Source of the DNA: Paracamarosporium sp. OC-R06-R3
Taxonomy: Eukaryota; Ascomycota; Dothideomycetes; Pleosporales; Didymosphaeriaceae
Length of the DNA stretch: 64,000 nt
Assembly (NCBI GenBank): GCA_019828545.1
Contig: JACVRA010000283.1
Location: forward strand, 62,001-126,000
Direction: 5' to 3'
The position numbers were made by a program, and so were the translations under genes. Positions 11,037 through 25,899 of this stretch are shown in pieces. The notes beneath the pieces were generated by a model, which saw nothing but the letters and a program-made list of their open reading frames with translations, ran no database searches and had not been told where the DNA came from. The stretch's first letter is position 1. Each line of letters begins with the position of its first letter.

Positions 11037-12207
11037 ATGGCTAAGACGGTGTTGGTCACCGGAGGTAAATCTGCATTGCATGACTTCACATGGATTGCGT
11101 GTTGACTTCTCAACAGCAAGTGGTCTGCTGGGAGCCCAAGTACAGCAGGTCTTCGATATAGATGGTTGGCAGGCTGTCGGCACGGGTCTCTCTCGTGTTA
11201 GCCCCCCAGAAGTCATCAAGCTAGATATACGCGATGCAACCGAGATTGAACGGGTCCTGGACGAAGTGAAGTAGGCACTTTTACGATACGCATCAAGATT
11301 TTTTTGCGCCCACTAATAAATATGCAGGCCTCAGGTTGTGGTACACTGTATGCTTGTCGGTATATGCACGATGTGAGCAGAGAAACTCATCAAAATTAGG
11401 TGCTGCGAATCGCTTCCCAGACTCCTGCTCTGCCAACCCATCAGCGGCGAAGGCCCTCAACGTCGATTCCAGCAAAGCCCTGGCCGAAGCCACTACAGCT
11501 CGTGGTATCTTCCTCATATACATATCTACAGACTACGTCTTCCCAGGTCGCAAAGGCGATGCACCTTACAAGCCCGATTCACCTACTGACCCTCCAAATG
11601 TTTACGGCCAAACCAAGCTCGATGGAGAAAAGGCCGTGCTAGAAGTAGCCGAAGGCAAGAGTGTTAAGAACAAAATCGTTGTTCTACGCGTCCCCGTCCT
11701 CTACGGCAAAGCAGACGACCCAAAAGAATCAGCGGTCAACGTGCTCATGTCACAGCTGTGGGAATCGCAGAACATCCAGCCCGGCCAACCGAAGATCAAG
11801 GTAGATGATTGGGCGTTGAGGTATCCGACTAACACCTCTGACGTGGGTCGTATCTGCCGCGACCTTGCGGCGTTATATCTGGATCCTGCAAATGCAGACC
11901 GCGGATTGCCGAGTGTACTGCAGTTCAGCTCTGAGGACAAGATGACGAAGTGGGATATTGCCAATGTGTTCGCAGAGATCATGGGGTTACCAATAGATGG
12001 GATGGAACCCTTTGTTCCCGAGGAAGAACCGGGAGATGGGGTGAAGAGGCCGTATGATTGCCATTTGGATACGGGTGCGCTAAAGGAGCTAGAGATCGAT
12101 GTTGGGACCGTTGGGTTTCAGTTTTGGTGGTGAGTGATTTTCATTGAATAGTGAGGCTGACTTTGCTGATGTGTGGCAGGCGTAAAGAAGTTGGTGCATT
12201 CCGTTAG
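11037..12207 (+). CDS. RmlD/MAT2B-like NAD(P)-dependent reductase, five exons including a 20-nt exon
   Basis: Exons 11037-11064, 11117-11270, 11328-11347, 11400-12129 and 12180-12207 give 319 residues. This is an extended short-chain dehydrogenase fold. The nucleotide-binding GASGLLG follows VLVT at the start, the active-site region is YISTDYVFPG, and the YxxxK pair is NVYGQTKLDGEK. The family holds bacterial dTDP-4-dehydrorhamnose reductase and the eukaryotic regulatory beta subunit of methionine adenosyltransferase; which role the fungal protein has is not settled by sequence. Exon 3 is only 20 nt, yet frame is kept exactly (KPQVVVHC-AANRFPDS). The last exon adds RKEVGAFR after a clear GTGAGT donor. 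Without these splices the frame stops early. The protein is probably cytosolic. Confidence 0.88.
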
Positions 12208-12951
12208 TAGATCTACCCAACGTATGGTCGCAACCAGCTATTTGCCGTTGGACAAGGCTGTATGCTTCGCGAGTACCTGAAGCAATATCAACCAAGCGTG
12301 AAAAATCGGCCATAAGCCATCCAGTTTACCGGAACCCTTCGTAGTGGGTACTCCAGCCTCCTGTGTTCTAATGATTATTATTCCACATGTACCTCGCCAC
12401 CAAAGGGGCCAAACCGGACAATAAAAAAGACTGCCTCGAGACTGCCTCGCTCCTAACTACTCGACGAAGGTGACTACGAACATGTGTACCAACCCCGCTT
12501 ACCTCTGATTCCTTGAACGATGATCAGCCCCTCAAGAATCGATAAGCTGAGGCTCCCTTCGACGATCGCATAACGATTTTTGATGGCGTAGCCTGATTCG
12601 GAAAAGCGACAACGACTTCGAGGCTGATTTAGATCGTGCTAATATACTATTCTGTTTCGTGTACCTTGCACCTGCAGCGGACCGTCACGCTTTCCGCTGG
12701 CGCGACAAATGGACGATTGAGATGTCGCGCTGCGGCACAGTTGAACCCCACCCGGGCGGCTATCTGGACATGGGGGCCGCGAGGGCTGTTTATGTACCAC
12801 GGCAAACGCCCTGTGGAATCTGTGCGAAGTCGTACAGCGTGGTAAGACGCGATCGTGCTCGGGTTCCTTTTTTGTTTTTCTCGTTTCGTTTCGTTTCTCT
12901 TTTTGATTTGATTGCGTCGTTGGTTGTTTGGCGCTTTTTCGACCAGTCGAG
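12208..12951. other. Upstream region of the DUF3433 gene
   Basis: No gene seen. A T/C-rich tract at about 12866-12910, with TTTCG repeated, lies just before the DUF3433 start codon and is a likely core-promoter or 5' UTR pyrimidine tract. Confidence 0.45.
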
Positions 12952-15900
12952 ATGGTAGCGTCCGGCTCCGGGGCGGTCCGCTCAAGCTTTCCCAATTCGG
13001 AGCTGCACGCAACCGCAAAGCTCAAGAACATCTTCCGGAGAAGAAAGAACAATGAACCTCGGAAGTGGAAGTCGCCGGCGCAGCATCCTGTCACTTTAGT
13101 CCTCGCCATCATCACACCGCTCGCCCTCATTCTCACGCTTGTCCTGTTGCTCAGACGCTCGCAACGCGACAATGGCATCATTTTCGCCCCAGATATCAAC
13201 GATCTACCTCTTTCGCGGGCCTTCATGTACGAATACTTTCCTACTGTTCTAGCAGTGGTATTCAGCATATTCTGGGCGTGGATTGATCTCGAGGTGAAGC
13301 GACTTGAACCATGGCATCGGCTAAGCAAACCAGAGGGTGCGTTTGGGAAGGATAGCCTTCTGTTGGCTTACCCATTCGGTTTTGTACCTTTGGTGCCTAT
13401 TCGAGCGCTAAGAAATAGGTGAGTTGGTCGTGGATATGGGGTTGCTCCTCCTTTCTTAAGAGTTCCTTGGCTAATTTGCCTTTTGTAGGCACTGGACTGT
13501 CTTCTGGGCTTCGCTTGCTCTCGTACTCGTGACGTGGGGTCTGGTCCCCACACAAGCAGGTATCTTCTCCACGGATCGGGTCAGTCGCGTGTACTCGACC
13601 AGCTTCGACGTATCAACGAGCCTCGTACCTACATCAGAACAACCTCAAGTCCTTGCCACACGATTTGCGCAGTCAGCGTACGGAATTGCAGTACTCAATG
13701 AGACGCTGCCCGAATATACAGCTAGAAACTTTACACTGGCTCCCTTCAAACCTTCTTCAACCACTCCAAAGGATGGTGCAGGCTACGAAGCAGAGTTTTG
13801 GACCGCTCCTACGACGCTTTACAGTCTAGATTTGAGATGCGAGGTTGCTTTCAAGATCTCTGAAACGCGATACAACAACTCAAGAGGTTGTTCTTTTGGA
13901 CCAGCCCTCTCCGGAAACGATACCATACACAATGATCCTTCAATCTTGAGCACTATCAAGGGGTTTTCAGTCCAATATGCAGGGTACTACAACCTAGGCT
14001 GGGCTGATTTCTATCTCAGTAGTAGTTGTCCAAGCAATCAGAACCATACATTCTTTGCAGCGATCACCAGAAATAAACAGAGTACGGCGGACCCTCCGCA
14101 GAATGTTACTGCGATATTCTGTGCTCCAGAATATTACTTGCAAGCAGTCAACGCGACCGTCAATAGCGTCACGAAGCGCCCTACGAACGTAAAGCCCCTA
14201 GGTCCGAAACGCGAACTTGATATTAGTATCTTCAACTCCACCTGGATGGAGCAGGTGTTGAACGCCGGCTTTCCGGGTGTAGACATTCGTGGAGATACAC
14301 TTCCAGATACCTCAATCCCTAACTACATGGAGAAAACGGCTGACATGGACTTGAGTTGGACTAGCGATAGACAGCCTATGTTAGGTCTCGCTGTCCTCGC
14401 TGGGCAACAGACAGAATTGGAGAACTATCTTGATTGGAGGGTGTTGGCCTCTTCATATGAAAACGCTTACCGACTCCTGTTTTCGCGCGCCATGACTGAT
14501 GTTCTCAAGTCTAGAGAATTTGAGAGTCACAGCAATACCGAAGGAGAACGTACATTCAATACTGAAGCTGTGGTACTCGAACCCGTGTTTACTTACATTG
14601 TGGTGGGATTCCTAGGGTTACTTACGATCCTCGCTACGATTCTACTTTATCAGAGTGTTACGACGAAAACAGCCTTATACCAAGATCCAGGTACCATTGC
14701 AAGTATTATGGGGTTGGTGGCCAACAACGAGAGCTTGCTTGCAGATTTCGAGGGGCTTGACTGTTGTACAAACGAAGAGATCGGAGAGATCATAAGTGAG
14801 AAGAGGTACAAGCTTATGGAACACGAGGGCAAGACCGGGTAAGCAAGGAGAATCGTTCACAGGTGAACCTCAAGCGTACTAATATGTTGCGCTAGTGTCG
14901 TTGAAGTTACATCAGGAACCGGTTCAACGAATTCTCCTTTTATTGGGTCACTTACGATGAAGCATTCGAAGTCCTTGAAAGCGATTCGTAAACCAGTAAG
15001 GCCCAATGAATTTAGTTCTTGGATGTCAATCCTCCTCACTGGGCTTTCCCTTGCTTTAGCTATAGGACTTATAATTCTATTTATCAAAGCCAGGCCGAAT
15101 GGTATGTGCTAGACGCTATTGCTGCGATCACGCTTGCTTACTTGTTGCAGGTATCGTGCTCCCCTCACAAGATAAATTCGTTCAAAACTTACTGGAGAAT
15201 TACATTCCGACAGCTCTCGCAACATTGATTGAGCCAATATGGGTCCTCATTAACCGGTTACTGTGTTTATTGCAACCTATCGAAGAGCTGCAGGATTGCA
15301 ACGCAAAGGCTAAAGATTCAATCGACATTGATTACGCATCTCTACCACCGCAACTAGTTGTCTGGAAAGCGTTGCGCGCTCGGCACTTGGTTCTAGCAGC
15401 CGTATGTTCCATGGCTCTCTTAGCGAATCTCCTCGCTATCGCTTTCGCGGGCCTTTTCAATCATCAAACTATCGAGGTGCGAACACCGATAACCCTTGAT
15501 CCGCCATTTGATTTCCAATTCGTTTCGATCAACGGAAGTATCGGGCCTGTGGGAACGTCCACCTTTGGGTCTGGCTCTGCTTCCGGTGCGTATCATGGTG
15601 GCAACGGTCGAGACCAGTTCTTTGCTCTTGAATCGAACTACACAAGGAACACATCTCTCTTGGCATGGACCGACAGGAAGTTTTTCTACCTGCCGTTTAT
15701 TGCGTCGTCAAATGCTAATGATACGGACAAGAATGAATATGAGGCTGAAACGGTGGTGTTTGGCGCGGAACTGGACTGTAAACCTTTCACGCCAGGACAA
15801 TCCGTGAACCTTTCGCCTCCTGTAACAGCAGGCAAACAACCTGGTTCCATATTCAACAGTACTATGACCGGAAAAGACAACGTTCTCTCTAATTGTGTAA

Positions 15901-16916
15901 GCAATAATGGTATCCATGTAAATCCTGGTCCAACCATCAACAGCGTGGGCGACTATGCTTGCCAACAGGGACCTGCGGCGCTGGAACTCATTATGTCTCT
16001 GGACACCGCAAATGTGAATTCCACAGAAGCCGAAAGAGAAGCCTGCTGGCCATCTGTATTCATGGGCTGGATCCGCAACCCAGAAGGGTCATGTCAAACA
16101 TCAGAGAATGTGACATTGGACTCACAAAACTCGTTCTTTTTAGAATGTCGCCCAAGGCTTGTTCGAGGTCGTGCAACGATCCGCGTGGACAGTACCGGAC
16201 GCTTGCTGGGTGAAGCCAAGAACCTAGCCCTGGAAGATGACTTTGACTCGGCCAATGCACCAGGAACCTTCCAAAACGATCCCATCAACTTCATCGCGCA
16301 GTCTAACAAATATCTCTTCATGTCCGCTAGTTCTTACTGGCATAACGATAGCTATGCAACCGATTTCATGAATTACTTTATCCGGCTTGAGAGTAACAGT
16401 AGCAAGTTACTCGATCCGACACGCCGTGTTCCAACCTCAACAGACGTTCAAGAGCCGCTGAGCAAGGTCTATGCCACTTTATTTGCTGCTTGGATGGGTG
16501 CAAATAAGGAGCATCTACTTGTCCCGCGAACAGATACGAACGGGAGTACTCTGACTGGATGGAAGGTGACGCAGGAAGAGCGTCTGTTCTTGTCAACCCC
16601 ATTGTTCGCCGTTGCCGAAGGGATCCTTTGCATCTACGCTCTTGTTCTCTGCTTGGTGTACATCCGACGACCGGGCAAGTATCTTGCCCGTCTACCAACT
16701 AGTATCGCTTCCGTTATTCCATTGTTTGCTGGAAGCACGGCTGTACAAGGCATGCGATCAGTCTCTCAATTGAGGAGAAAGGCCCGTCTCGAGTCATTAA
16801 AACAGCTCAACTTCCGATACGGGTATGGGAGTTATGTCGGAACGGACGGTCGGGCTCACGTCGGTATTGAGAAAACACCCTTTGTACGGCCATGGAAAAA
16901 GGTCAATTCAGCTTGA
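12952..16916 (+). CDS. DUF3433-domain large integral membrane protein, four exons
   Basis: Exons 12952-13418, 13489-14838, 14896-15101 and 15151-16916 give 1262 residues. The protein has two similar halves. Each half begins with hydrophobic helices (TLVLAIITPLALILTLVLLL, AFMYEYFPTVLAVVFSIFWAW in the first; SWMSILLTGLSLALAIGLII and IPTALATLIEPIWVLINRLL in the second), then a conserved cytoplasmic segment (DSLLLAYPFGFVPLVPIRAL; YASLPPQLVVWKALRARHLV), then a long extracellular part with many NxS/T sites, then a closing helix. This is the layout of DUF3433 proteins, which are confined to filamentous ascomycetes and have no known function; surface or wall sensing is a guess. The ATG at 12952 is chosen because upstream in-frame codons lack ATG. 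The three introns are 49-70 bp. Confidence 0.88.
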
Positions 16917-19352
16917 GCGAGCAAAGAACTTGTGGCGAGGCGTGCTCTTCGGCACTACTGGTCCAGCTGAAGGCGCAGGTCGACACAGCCACAGGATCAA
17001 CGCCACAAGTCATGCAAAGGTATTCACGCCCACTTCGCTTCATCGAGTTCCGGCAAGCCCGAGGATTGATCATCGCCCCTTGTTGTCGCCCGGAACCATA
17101 ACTTTTTGAGCGGCACCAAGAGGCTAACCCGAGGTGCAGGGTAGTAAGGGACCGACATCCAAGTCCGGATGGATTGTCACCACAATGCGACAAAATCATC
17201 CAGATCATTTTCATCACGGATTTCTTGGGTTTCCTATCTTTATGCAAGACAAGCTTTCCGAATCCCATTAAAGTGGAGCGTTGCATATCTCCGCAGTCTT
17301 GCACTGCTCGAGTGCCCCGCCTGTCGTTTCACGGACTCCGCTAAACAAACGAAGTACTTCGCACAGCAAGCGCAGCGACTCCACCACGTACCGGAGATGT
17401 TTGTTTCGTCCAAGAATGCAAAGCCTGGGCATGAGGAGGCTCAGCTTGTGCAAAGCACTTTAGGTTGAAGGTCCAGCAGGAGTCGGACCCCAATGCAACC
17501 ACGGGACGCGTGGGCAATGCTACAACGTGCTAGGTCCTTAACGAGAACTAACCTAGGAGCCGACAGAGTCCTCTGCGCGCGTGCGCAATCAGAGTCTGCT
17601 CGGGCCTTTTCACGGTTTTCTTCATCGAAGTCTCAAGCGCGAGATGTCAAGAGTTGCGATGATTTGGTGAAAAAGGGTGTTGCTTGGGACCTGAAACGGC
17701 AAGCCTGACGAGCGCCAGTGCTTCGCCAATCGAATTCCAAAGAAGGCATGTGGTATACACGCAGGAGCTGTTAGTGTGGTGATCTTTCTGTGGTTCGCAG
17801 GGATCTGAACTAAGCTTGACTGTGCCACGACCACGCAGCCGCTGGGCCCTCGCCTAATCCCGGAAAACTTTCTTTCGTCCCTCCATGCGCGGAACCGCCG
17901 GTGGAACCTTTACTGTGGGCCAATGTCCGCTTCACCGCTACACGTTGTGCTTGTGCTTTTGTGCATTGTGGACAGAAAGAAGAACTCAAGAATACACGAT
18001 CAGATTGAACGAGAAACGAAGTTGGAATATAGGATATAGTGTGCTTACACGGGAAATATGTGCACAGCCATCCTCACTGGATCCGGGGAGGCGAGACGCA
18101 GGGGTTGCCATTCCCTCTAACCATCTGGGCGCCGCCCGACCGGCCTGCAATCAAGGTGCGACAGACAGTCTTCCGGACGTTGGCTTTGGGCGCATCGGCG
18201 CAGGCGGGCGCAAGGCGCCAGAGCGCGGCGGCAAAGAGACGGAGGGTTCACTAAGGGTCGTCGCTCACGCAGGGTACCACAAGGAAGCTGCTGGTCTTGG
18301 TGGCTAGTTTGCGTAATGCATGGGCGTGTGCAGAGGACCGGTGCAGGCGAATGGAAATGGCGAGCAGTGTGCGTTAGGTGAGTCGTGTTTCATCCGAAGT
18401 CGCTTTAGGCTAGAGATGGCTAACCAAGCTTCACAGTGCTCGTCAGCTGCCTTATCGATTGGTCTTTCGGCGGAGGCCCGAGACGGGAAGGGCAACCGAC
18501 ATGCCTGACTTTTAGCCCGCCCCACGTCAAACTTCCCCTGCGTAGTTTTACGGAGGTTGTTTCAGAAACAACTGTGAATCTCCATTGCCAGAGGCCAATC
18601 ATACCGAGTCTTCCCCTGCCGAGCCTGATGTTCGCCTTCTTCCACGCCAGCTATTCGCACAAGCCTTCAGATGGCTAAACTGACTCGGGCTCCTGGCCCG
18701 CTGGTCCCCTCGACATGGTTGCATGAAAGGCGTCCTACCGGCCTATGGATGCTGGTTGTTCACTGTGATCCGCCGTGGCATTGCCATGTGGGTCGACGCA
18801 CCCTGGTACAGCACGCTGTGCCCGTCCGATCCCCCAGACCGCCACCGAGAGAGTCAGGTTATAAAGGCCCCATGGGCGGCAATCTCTGTTTCTTCCCCAT
18901 CGCAGCACCACAAGCTCGTTTCGTTCCTTTCAATCTTTGTACATTCTTCTTTCTAGCTCCAGCCAGCGGCAGAGCATCCACTCCCTGAGTACCATCGACT
19001 TTTGCTGAACTTCGAATTTCTCTTGAAGAGTATCGATTTGTCTATCTCCGTCCTCCCACTCCAGCTTCACTAGCAGGTCGATTCGGTAAGTTTCCATCCA
19101 AGTGTTCATGTTCACATTCTTGTTGGAATCCCGTGTCTTGCCAGTATCTTGGTAATGAATGCTGCGGCATGTCTTATCAAGCTCTCGAGTCTTATTTTGA
19201 ACACGCGAGACCAGATTCTAGCTATACAAATAGGGTTCAGTGGGCGACTACTAACAGCACTACTCCAGACCTCATCCTTCGACAGTCGACACATCGCTCA
19301 GCAGGTCTAGCGATCTCTCAGCAAAAGTTCACATCACACTCTTTCACCAATC
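16917..19352. other. Long non-coding interval with the promoter and 5' UTR of the AA11 gene
   Basis: No protein gene, tRNA or repeat can be supported over about 2.4 kb; the frames present are short and lack homology-like motifs. The right end is clearly regulatory: a TATAAA at 18860-18865, a pyrimidine-rich run after it, and a possible 5' UTR intron at 19086-19144. Confidence 0.5.
18860..18865 (+). promoter_or_regulatory. TATA box candidate for the AA11 gene
   Basis: TATAAA lies in GC-richer DNA and is followed within 30-50 bp by a pyrimidine-rich run (TCTGTTTCTTCCCC), as at highly expressed fungal promoters. It would imply a 5' leader of about 450 nt, perhaps with one intron (donor GTAAGT at 19086, acceptor CCAG ending at 19144). 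Confidence 0.4.
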
Positions 19353-20627
19353 ATGCTTTTCCAGACTTCCGCCGCTCTCATTGCGCTTGTCGCAAGTGCC
19401 TCGGCGCACATGGTTCTTCACAACCCGGTTCCTTTCGACTGGGAAGACTCTGGCACTCAGCAGTCTCCTTTGGAGCCTACCGATTTTCCTTGCAAGCAAC
19501 CCGGTGGTACATATGCTGTCACAACGATGAACACGGTTGCCGCCGGTGACTCAATAGAAGTGCAGCTGAAGGGTGGCGCGACCCACGGTGGTGGCTCGTG
19601 CCAGTTCTCCATCACCACAGACACCAAGCCAACCAAGGATTCGCAGTGGAAAGTCCTTCACAGCCAGATCCATGGCTGTCAAGGAGGTCCTGCCGGGGAC
19701 AACATGTCTCCTAACAAGGACGACTTGGACAACCCCAAGATTCCCGTCAAGATCCCTGAAGGCCTGCCTGCTGGTGAATACACTTTCGCCTGGACATGGC
19801 TAAACAAGCTCGGCAACCGTGAGTTCTACATGAACTGCGCTCCTCTTACAGTCACCAGCGGCAGCTCCAAGCGCGACACAGCTTCTGCTGACGTCTCTTC
19901 GATCCTCGGCCAGCTTCCCGACATGTTCGTTGCCAACCTTCCCCCTACTGAGTGCGAGGTCGCTTCTGGTCAAGACTTTGTCTACCCCAACCCTGGTGAC
20001 AGTGTTGCAACTGGTGAGGGCGCTGTGCCCGGCACTGCTATCTCTGGTGCAGGTTGCGCTGCCGTCACTATCCTAGGTGCTGGTGCTGGACAACTCGGCA
20101 GCCCTGCCCAGGCGACTGCTTCCGCTGCTCCTTCTAACGGTGGAGGTGTGTTTGCTCCTGGTGCATCATCTGGAACCGCTCCTGCGGCTTCCGCGCCCGC
20201 TGTTACCCAGGCTCCTGTTGCCTCTGCTCCCGCTGTTACTCAGGCTCCCGTCGCCTCTGCACCCGCTGCCTCCGCACCTGTCGCTTCTTATCCCGCCGCC
20301 GCTCAGCCATCCTCCCCATCTGCTGGAGATTCCGGCTCAGAGACCGGCACCGGTTCTGGCTCCAGCTCTGGCACCGGCTCTAGCTCTGGTAATGGCTCTA
20401 CCAATGCCTCATCTGGCGCATGCACTCCTTGCAGCACTGATGGTGCTGTTGTTTGCATTGGCAACGACTCTTTCGGTCTTTGCAACTTCGGCTGCGCTGT
20501 TGCCCAGAAGCTCGCTGCTGGTGTTAGCTGCTCTAACGGCGCTCTCTCCCGCCGCAGCATCCGCTTCCCTCGCGGTACCCTTCACAACCGCCACGCGGCC
20601 CTCCACAAGCGCGCCAGCCTGTTGTAA
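19353..20627 (+). CDS. Secreted AA11-type lytic polysaccharide monooxygenase with C-terminal Cys-rich module
   Basis: This intronless gene encodes 424 residues. Residues 1-18 are a signal peptide ending ASA, so the mature protein starts at His19, as copper enzymes of this type require. His78 (in GGATHGGGSCQF) is 59 residues on and would complete the histidine brace; the WTWLNKLGNREFYMNCAP block holds the Tyr/Phe at the copper axial site. Spacing matches AA11, the chitin-active LPMO family. After residue 175 comes a Ser/Ala/Pro/Gly-rich linker with two exact PAVTQAPVASA units. A short six-Cys-like module follows (ACTPCSTDGAVVCIGNDSFG to about GVSC), resembling the X278 domain attached to many AA11 enzymes and thought to bind chitin. 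The tail is Arg/His/Lys-rich. The enzyme would act outside the cell on chitin, in wall remodelling or in feeding on other fungi and insects. Confidence 0.85.
   Translation: MLFQTSAALIALVASASAHMVLHNPVPFDWEDSGTQQSPLEPTDFPCKQPGGTYAVTTMNTVAAGDSIEVQLKGGATHGGGSCQFSITTDTKPTKDSQWKVLHSQIHGCQGGPAGDNMSPNKDDLDNPKIPVKIPEGLPAGEYTFAWTWLNKLGNREFYMNCAPLTVTSGSSKRDTASADVSSILGQLPDMFVANLPPTECEVASGQDFVYPNPGDSVATGEGAVPGTAISGAGCAAVTILGAGAGQLGSPAQATASAAPSNGGGVFAPGASSGTAPAASAPAVTQAPVASAPAVTQAPVASAPAASAPVASYPAAAQPSSPSAGDSGSETGTGSGSSSGTGSSSGNGSTNASSGACTPCSTDGAVVCIGNDSFGLCNFGCAVAQKLAAGVSCSNGALSRRSIRFPRGTLHNRHAALHKRASLL
20193..20258 (+). repeat. Two tandem 33-bp units in the LPMO linker
   Basis: The 11-codon unit APAVTQAPVAS occurs twice in a row, differing at a few third bases. 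It forms part of the flexible, probably O-glycosylated linker between the catalytic domain and the C-terminal module. Confidence 0.8.
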
Positions 20628-21772
20628 ACTCCTGACGCCATGCCTCTCACGAACGCATTTCTTGGAGTTGGTTACGGCTGGGCTGCATTGGGTAGGGTTT
20701 GTACATACATATCCAAGGGGCGGCATTGTGTTTTCTTTTCTTCCTACCCTTCTTTATAGAGTGCCTTTTTTGGCTGGTCTTTACTTTCGTTCATGCGTGA
20801 GCCTGTGGTTCAGCATGCCCTTGTTACGAATTCTTGTGGTCCGCTTCACAAACGCTCGCTTTTTTGGGCATACTTCTGTATCGTACTTCTTTTGAAGTCC
20901 ATAGCTTCGCATCGCATCGAATGCAATTCTTCATACAACATTGATCCGGATGACCTTGCTGATATGTGATTGAGAACGAATATTGCATTCCGAATGCGAA
21001 TCAGGTGCTGCGTCAACGACTCTACTTGATGTAGCAATCACCTCCGTTACCCACGTACCCTTCGGACTAGCCGAACACACAGTGCGGCACAGCAGGTGTG
21101 CGTAAGCTCGGCGTGACCCGCGATCCGAGCTGCGCTGGAGAGTGGACCTCTCACGATGGCATGTACCCCCTAATGCAGTGCGTCCTGGAATGAATCCTGC
21201 AAATTGTTGTACGACTGTGAAACGTGAGGTTGTACGTGCCTTGCTAAGATACGAGCAGGATGGCCTGGGCGTCTGTGATGTCTTGGTCTTGGTAACGCGG
21301 GTGTCTGCTGAAGCAGCTCGAACAAGCCCATGCGGCCAGAGCAGAGCATGTAGACATTGTCTTCACGATAGACTCCAAGAGGCTCTCATATGGCCTCGGA
21401 TGTGCGCTTGCTGCTGACTGACGCTGGCCGTTGCGCAGCTTCCTCATTGGCGCGCACAAGCGCCAAGCTCAGGTAGTTATCCCCTCCAGCTTGACGCCTA
21501 TTTTCTCAGCCCTACAGCTGCCAGCCAGCGCAACGACGAGCACGCGACGACGACAACGACAGCGACCTGATATTCCTCGTTTGCACCCATCGCTCCTGCA
21601 TGCCACCGCGTATTGTTTTGCCCCATACTCAAGCGCAGAGGAGCCTCGGCCCCAGTTTCACACGCCCGCCGCCACCCAAGGGTCTGAGCTCCCTCCCCAC
21701 TCGCCGCCCCTCGCTGCCTCCTCCCGTCTTCCTCGACGCCTCACCCACGCCTGAGAGGAACATTTGCCCGCC
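20628..21772. other. Intergenic region and long leader of the calcineurin A gene
   Basis: No protein gene is supported. From about 21480 the plus strand becomes C/T-rich, typical of a fungal core promoter and 5' UTR. An ATG at 21600 opens a 101-codon frame that runs past the calcineurin start codon in another frame. Confidence 0.5.
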
Positions 21773-23810
<2,038 letters not shown>

Positions 23811-24359
23811 TGAAAATGATTGTTGGTCGGTTGGCAGTTCAATCTGATGGATAGCGATTGGCATCTGTGATTTTTCGTTGGGCTAGGCATTGTCAGCTTC
23901 GTCCATATACCAAAGTCGGCGTATTGCAGGCCGAAGGCGGGACCTAGAGGCATAAGCTGTTGAACGGAGTAATATGCTGGTGTTTGTGATTACCAGCGTA
24001 CATGAAATGAATACCGATATGAACACCGCGTTGTTGTCCTTTGTTTACATCGACTTTATGCTCATTTTCGAGGTGACACAGCCTGATTGTAGAAAGCTGC
24101 CTTTGAAAGAGGAGGATCGTTACGTGTCCATCGATTTTCAGGACCCTGTTTCAATATCGACGACATCATCTTGCTTGATTGTCAATCATTCGCCTCGGCT
24201 GTGTTCTTCGTGTCACGGTGAGAGTTGTGAGGCCGTAGCTCTCGACCAATTAACGCAAGCCTGGCCCGCGCGCCGCGACCAAAGATCCCTGTCCCGCATC
24301 ACCGCTCTACTGAAGCTGTCGAGTGCGACGGAGAGTTTGAACATCTTCTCACGCCCACC
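23811..24359. other. Intergenic region between calcineurin A and CFIm25 genes
   Basis: It holds the 3' end of the calcineurin transcript and the upstream region of the next gene. A 154-codon frame starting at 23974 runs over the next gene's start in another frame and lacks any domain. Confidence 0.5.
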
Positions 24360-25338
<979 letters not shown>

Positions 25339-25899
25339 GAGGCATTGCTGGGAATTCCCAACATTAGCTGCATCAGTGGTGTTACGGAGTAATTGTTTGA
25401 TTAAAGGATAGTCCGGGGGTTTTACGGGGCTTGCTCGTGCTGCACGTTTGTAGACGAGTGGCTGAGTGAGATCGATGAGGCGTTTTGGGCGCTGTTCATG
25501 TGCTTTGTACTGGAGTAGCATGCTCTCACAGGTTGAAGAGGCATTAGGTCGTGTTAAATATGTAAATGAAATACTTAGACACCACTGATGCTCACATGCT
25601 TCCCAGTCAATCGTCTGTCGTGAGCAAGGACCGGTGTTGAACAGCTCGAGAATGTGTTGCTATTGCCTCATCCTAAAATACATAAGCTACATACGTACAT
25701 CAATGTTTACGAATATGTCATGCTGTCCACGGATAACGACATACCTCCCCGCTCATTGGCCCAAGCTCGGAGGTCCGAGGCAATAGAGCTCTGCTTCCGC
25801 CCCGCAACCAAGACCACCTCTCCCCACACCATGTAACCAGCACCCGCGCGTGAACCGCCACTCTCACACTCACTTCAATCGGCCTACGAAGCTCCCACG
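25339..25899. other. Intergenic region upstream of the dephospho-CoA kinase gene
   Basis: No gene seen. It contains the 3' end of the previous transcript and presumably the dephospho-CoA kinase promoter. Confidence 0.5.

Noticed and set aside
17760..17820. tRNA-like GGTTCGCAGGGATC
   Set aside because: It resembles a B box, but no acceptor stem or A box pairs with it.
20077..20895. Plus-strand frame of 272 codons overlapping the LPMO
   Set aside because: It is the Leu/Pro-rich shadow of the LPMO linker in another frame.
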